64,000 bases of DNA. Source: Corallococcus sp. EGB. Lineage in GTDB: Bacteria; Myxococcota; Myxococcia; Myxococcales; Myxococcaceae. The DNA lies in the NCBI RefSeq assembly GCF_019968905.1, contig NZ_CP079946.1, forward strand, positions 806,001 to 870,000, written 5' to 3'. The translations under genes were made by a program, and so were the position numbers. Positions 60,710-64,000 of this stretch are shown here, in pieces (position 1 is the stretch's first letter; the number at the start of each line of letters is the position of its first letter). A model generated the notes under the pieces. The model did not search any database and was not told the DNA's origin. It worked only from the letters and a program-made list of their open reading frames with translations.

Positions 60710-61201
60710 ATGTTCGCGTTGGAGCTGGTGGAGAAGTTGCGGCGGGTGTCGCCGGGCGCGGCGAACGCGCTGACGACGCTCGCGGTGAAGAACATCGTCC
60801 CGCTGGCGGGGGCCATGGGCTACCGCGTGGACGAGGTGACGGACGCGCGCGTGAAGGCGACGGTGCCGCTGGACCGCAAGACGAAGAACCACGTGGGCAG
60901 CGTGTACCTGGGCGCCCAGGTGACGGTGATGGAACTGACGATGGGCGTGATGCTCTTCCGCCGCTTCCCGCCGGGCCAGTACAAGATGCTGGTCAACCGC
61001 ATGGAGGTCGCCTTCCACGCGAAGGCGAAGTCAGCGGTGAGCGCGGTGTGCGAGCCCTCCGAAGAGCTGCTCGCGAAGCTCGCGTCGGAGCTGCGCGCGA
61101 CGGGCGACAAGGCGGAGGCGTGGATTCCCGTGCGGCTCTTCGGCACCGACGGCCAGTGTGTCGCCGAGTCGCGCTTCCTGGCCGTGTTCAAGCGCGGGTA
61201 G
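60710..61201 (+). CDS. DUF4442 hot-dog-fold protein (thioesterase-like)
   Basis: 163 aa from MFALELVEKL, with GGAGG six bases upstream. A single hot-dog domain: AGAMGYRVDEVTDARVKATV, KNHVGSVYLGAQVTVMELTM, then YKMLVNRMEVAFHAKAKSAV. The NHVGSVYLGAQ helix start matches DUF4442, probable acyl-CoA thioesterases. There are no fused domains. Its TAG abuts the TAG of the convergent lipase (TAGCTA). Confidence 0.82.
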   Translation: MFALELVEKLRRVSPGAANALTTLAVKNIVPLAGAMGYRVDEVTDARVKATVPLDRKTKNHVGSVYLGAQVTVMELTMGVMLFRRFPPGQYKMLVNRMEVAFHAKAKSAVSAVCEPSEELLAKLASELRATGDKAEAWIPVRLFGTDGQCVAESRFLAVFKRG

Positions 61202-62344
61202 CTACCGCGCCGGCTCCTCCTCCAGGAGGAAGTCGGCGATGGTCTTCCACATCGCCTCGAACTGGGGGCGGCGGAAGCCGGAGCCGGAGATGAGCCAGTC
61301 CACGTGCGGGGGCTGGTGCGCCGGCTGGTCGAAGTGGCCAATGGCATCCAGGTGGTCCGCGCGCACCGCGGTGAGCACGCGGCCATACACCTGCGAGCGC
61401 GTGGGCACGATGCCGTCGCACGCGGTGGGGCCGGGCATGGCACCGTAGGCCTGCACCAGCGCCGCGGTCTGCGCGGGCGTGTGCAGGGGCAGCTGCGTGA
61501 GCGGCATCCGCTGCGTCTGGCTGTACACGAACGCGTAGATGGTGTGCGTGAGCTGCGCGTATGGATCCAGGCCCGCCGCCAGCCGCGTGCGCAGGGACGG
61601 CGGCCGGGCCTGCGTCACCACGGAGCCGTAGCGCACGCCGGGCCGGTCGTGCGTGCCGCCGTTGAACAGGTCGATGCCCTCCGGCGTGAGCTGGGGGATG
61701 AGCGACGTGTCGCGCCCCACCTCCCACAGGAACTTGGCCACCGCGTCGCGCCGTTCGGTGGAGAAGTCCCCCAGGAGCTGGTCGAAGAGCTGATCCAGCA
61801 GCGTGGCCTTCCAGCCCAGCTGATCATCCGCCCGCGCCATCAGGTGGCCGAAGCGGAACACCACGCTCAGGGGCAGCCGGCCAAAGCGCAGCACATACAT
61901 GGTGAACAGCGACAGGAGCTTCAACAGCTGCTGGCCGAAGAGCCCCAGGAAGAACGTGGCCAGCGGCGTGCCCGCGTGGGGCGCGGACACCGTCACCACG
62001 GAGCGCACGCGGCGCGCGAAGGGCTCCAGCTCCAGCGCGTCCGACACCTGCGCGCCGGGGGAGACGAACAGGCGCGCATCCAGACCGCCGGTGGAGTGGC
62101 CCACCAGGTGGATGGGGCCGTCGTCCCCGGAGGCCGTCTCGCTCACGGCCTTGAGCAGGTCCGCGGTGCGCTGACGGATGGAGGCCGTGGGGTGGGAGAC
62201 GATCGTCACCACCTCCGCGTCGACTCCCCGGCGGGCGAGGTCCTGCTTGAGGAACTCGTACGCGTGGCCGAAGTAGAGGAGCTCGCCCAGGTTGGTGAAT
62301 CCGAAGAATCCCGGGACGAGGTAGACGTGGTGCTTCACGGACAT
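61202..62344 (-). CDS. Triacylglycerol-lipase-like alpha/beta hydrolase
   Basis: 380 aa from MSVKHHVYLV. Lipase features: VYLVPGFFGFTNLGEL at the start, the nucleophile elbow IHLVGHSTGGLDARL, and VSAPHAGTPLA after it. A candidate catalytic Asp and His are in GPTACDGIVPT and HLDAIGHFDQP. The latter part covers a lid domain (RFGHLMARADDQLGW). No export signal is visible. It likely cleaves lipid esters. Confidence 0.85.
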   Translation of the reverse strand: MSVKHHVYLVPGFFGFTNLGELLYFGHAYEFLKQDLARRGVDAEVVTIVSHPTASIRQRTADLLKAVSETASGDDGPIHLVGHSTGGLDARLFVSPGAQVSDALELEPFARRVRSVVTVSAPHAGTPLATFFLGLFGQQLLKLLSLFTMYVLRFGRLPLSVVFRFGHLMARADDQLGWKATLLDQLFDQLLGDFSTERRDAVAKFLWEVGRDTSLIPQLTPEGIDLFNGGTHDRPGVRYGSVVTQARPPSLRTRLAAGLDPYAQLTHTIYAFVYSQTQRMPLTQLPLHTPAQTAALVQAYGAMPGPTACDGIVPTRSQVYGRVLTAVRADHLDAIGHFDQPAHQPPHVDWLISGSGFRRPQFEAMWKTIADFLLEEEPAR

Positions 62345-62474
62345 GGGCCCATCAGCATACCCCACGCTCCCGGGATGGGCTTGGAATACCCGGCGTCTCC
62401 CAGGGTTGACGCGCCCCCGGCCGCGTTGACAATCCCGGCGGTCCGTTCCCCCTAGCCACGAAGGAAGACTCCCC

Positions 62475-64000
62475 GTGTACCGCAGACTGCTCGCGCTTGG
62501 CCTGCTGTCGTCCCTCCCCGCCGCGGCGGAAGAGGGCATGTGGACCTACGACGCTTTCCCCGCCGCCCAGGTGAAGAAGGCCTACGGCTTCGAGCCGACC
62601 CAGGCGTGGCTGGACAAGGTGCGCCTGGGCTCGGTGCGGCTCGCGGGCGGCTGCTCCGCGAGCTTCGTGTCGCCGGACGGTCTGGTGATGACGAACCACC
62701 ACTGCGTGCGCAGCTGCATCGAGGAGCTGACGACCGCGAAGGATGACCTCCTGGCGAAGGGCTTCCAGGCGAAGACGGCGAAGGAGGAGCGCCGCTGTCC
62801 CAAGATTGAAGCCAACCAGCTGGTGGAGATGACGGACGTCACCGAGCGGATGAACGCGGCGACGAAGGGCCTGTCCGGCGCGGCCTTCAACACCGCGCTC
62901 AAGAAGGAGATGGCCGCGGTGGAGGCCGCGTGCACCACCGGCGCGGACGTGCGGTGCGACGTGGTGACGCTCTACAACGGCGGCAAGTACCAGCTCTACA
63001 AGTACCGCCGCTTCCAGGACGTGCGGCTCGTCTTCGCGCCGGAGTTCTCCATGGCGGCGTTCGGCGGGGACGCGGACAACTTCAACTTCCCGCGCTACGG
63101 CTACGACGTGTCCTTCGTGCGCGTGTGGGACGGCGACGCGCCGGCGAAGAGCCCGGACTACCTGCCGTGGGCGAAGGAGGGCGCCAAGGAGGGGGACCTC
63201 GTCTTCGTCTCCGGCCACCCGGGCGGCACGGAGCGCAAGAGCACGGTGGCGGAGCTGGAGTTCCAGCGCGACGTGGCGCTGCCCCAGACGCTGCTGCAAC
63301 TGGCGGAGATGCGGGGCGCGCTGCGTGAGTTCACCAGCTCCTCGCCGGAGCGCTACCGCGTGGCGCGCTCCAGCCTGCGCGGCGTGGAGAACGGCCTGAA
63401 GGCGCTGAAGGGGCGGCAGGAGACGCTGGCGGATCCCGCGGTGCTCGCGCGCAAGCGGCAGGAGGAGGCGGAGTTGCGCAAGCGCATCGACGCCAATCCC
63501 GAGGCGAAGGCGCTGACGCAGGGCATGTGGGAGGAGACGGCGCAGGCGCTGGATGCGTGGCGCCGGATGATGAACGACTACCGCATGAAGGGCGCGGGGG
63601 ATGCGTTCCGCTCCGACCTGTTCTCCTACGCGCAGGCGCTGGTGCGCGCGGCGGATGAGCTGCCCAAGCCCAACGGCGAGCGCCTGCGCGAGTACACCGA
63701 CGGCCAGCTGCCGGCGCTGAAGCAGCGGCTGTTGCGCGAGGCGCCCATCCCGGCGGAGCTGGAGGCGCTGACGCTGACGTTCGGCTTCAACAAGCTGCGC
63801 GAGACGCTGGGCGCGGATGATCCGTTCGTGCAGCGGGTGCTGGAGAAGGACGCCCCGGCGGACCTGGCGAAGGCGCTGGTGCGCGGCTCGAAGCTGGGCG
63901 ACGTGAAGGTGCGCAAGGCGCTGCTGGAGGGCGGCAAGGCGGCGGTGGACGCGTCGAAGGATCCGATGATCGTCCTGGCGCGCAAGGTGGACGCGGAGAC
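62475..64000 (+). CDS. S46-family peptidase, N-terminal part (cut by the window end)
   Basis: At least 508 residues from a GTG preceded by AAGGAAG. A signal peptide ends near AAAEEGMW. The N-terminal beta domain shows GCSASFVSPDGLVMTNHHCV with the catalytic His at 75 or 76. DADNFNFPRYGYD holds the catalytic Asp of S46 (Dpp7/Dpp11-like). The Ser (a GxSGS-type motif) should lie beyond the window. The helical insert (residues about 280-500) matches the usual S46 lid. It is an exported dipeptidyl-peptidase releasing dipeptides. Full S46 proteins are about 700 residues. Confidence 0.88.
   Translation, partial: MYRRLLALGLLSSLPAAAEEGMWTYDAFPAAQVKKAYGFEPTQAWLDKVRLGSVRLAGGCSASFVSPDGLVMTNHHCVRSCIEELTTAKDDLLAKGFQAKTAKEERRCPKIEANQLVEMTDVTERMNAATKGLSGAAFNTALKKEMAAVEAACTTGADVRCDVVTLYNGGKYQLYKYRRFQDVRLVFAPEFSMAAFGGDADNFNFPRYGYDVSFVRVWDGDAPAKSPDYLPWAKEGAKEGDLVFVSGHPGGTERKSTVAELEFQRDVALPQTLLQLAEMRGALREFTSSSPERYRVARSSLRGVENGLKALKGRQETLADPAVLARKRQEEAELRKRIDANPEAKALTQGMWEETAQALDAWRRMMNDYRMKGAGDAFRSDLFSYAQALVRAADELPKPNGERLREYTDGQLPALKQRLLREAPIPAELEALTLTFGFNKLRETLGADDPFVQRVLEKDAPADLAKALVRGSKLGDVKVRKALLEGGKAAVDASKDPMIVLARKVDAE

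Overview
The window is very GC-rich, gene-dense chromosomal DNA. GC-ending codons, large secreted and lipoprotein families, AgmX/PglI-like modules, an OmpA lipoprotein and TonB receptor cluster, and an RpoH-type sigma factor suggest a myxobacterium of the Myxococcus/Corallococcus group. That placement is inferred from style and family content, not from a marker gene. No tRNA, rRNA or CRISPR array was seen.

Layout. 1-13.7 kb: an unknown protein, an alpha-2-macroglobulin-like protein split over two overlapping genes, a protease carrying an N-terminal EAD1-like death-superfamily adaptor domain followed by a large membrane protein, then an SDR, a ZIP metal transporter and an alpha/beta hydrolase. 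13.7-19.2 kb: a small SET-domain gene, then a complete His-Xaa-Ser (Hxs) peptide-modification cassette: secreted protein, HxsA-like precursor with a PEGA-like domain, HxsD, and the radical SAM enzymes HxsB and HxsC. A perfect 52-bp direct repeat of the SET gene's 3' end brackets the cassette, which marks it as an inserted block. 19.2-26.5 kb: lipase-like protein, amidase, a pentameric ligand-gated ion channel followed at once by a PsiD/Psd-like pyruvoyl decarboxylase, a frameshifted deaminase-fold gene and a BMP-family lipoprotein. 26.5-38.5 kb: FAD monooxygenase with a divergent GntR-TetR fusion regulator and two palindromic operators, a Cys-cluster protein, a large zinc-ribbon/coiled-coil protein, an enoyl reductase plus SDR pair, an LPG-synthase-like membrane protein convergent with a frameshifted LysR gene, a homocysteine methyltransferase, and a tandem array of about nine palindrome-bearing units of about 68 bp.

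38.5-50 kb: molybdopterin oxidoreductase, an unknown gene whose 3' end was rewritten by an IS1182-like insertion, a chalcone-isomerase-like secreted protein, then an envelope cluster (OmpA lipoprotein, TonB-dependent receptor with its own TonB-like N-terminal domain, lipoprotein, broken lipoprotein), a short Hsp70 and a Gln-rich lipoprotein. 51-64 kb: an RpoH-type sigma factor behind a near-consensus sigma-54 promoter, pyrophosphatase plus CHAD (polyphosphate) pair, membrane proteins, an SDR-GST-SelO operon, Dps, an amine-oxidase-like flavoprotein, a hot-dog protein, a lipase and the start of an S46 peptidase cut by the window edge.

Three genes (deaminase-like, LysR, lipoprotein) each carry one apparent frameshift. 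These may be true decay or sequencing errors. The most interesting items are the repeat-bracketed Hxs island with its PEGA-fused precursor, the ion channel/decarboxylase pair, the EAD1-protease and the palindrome array.
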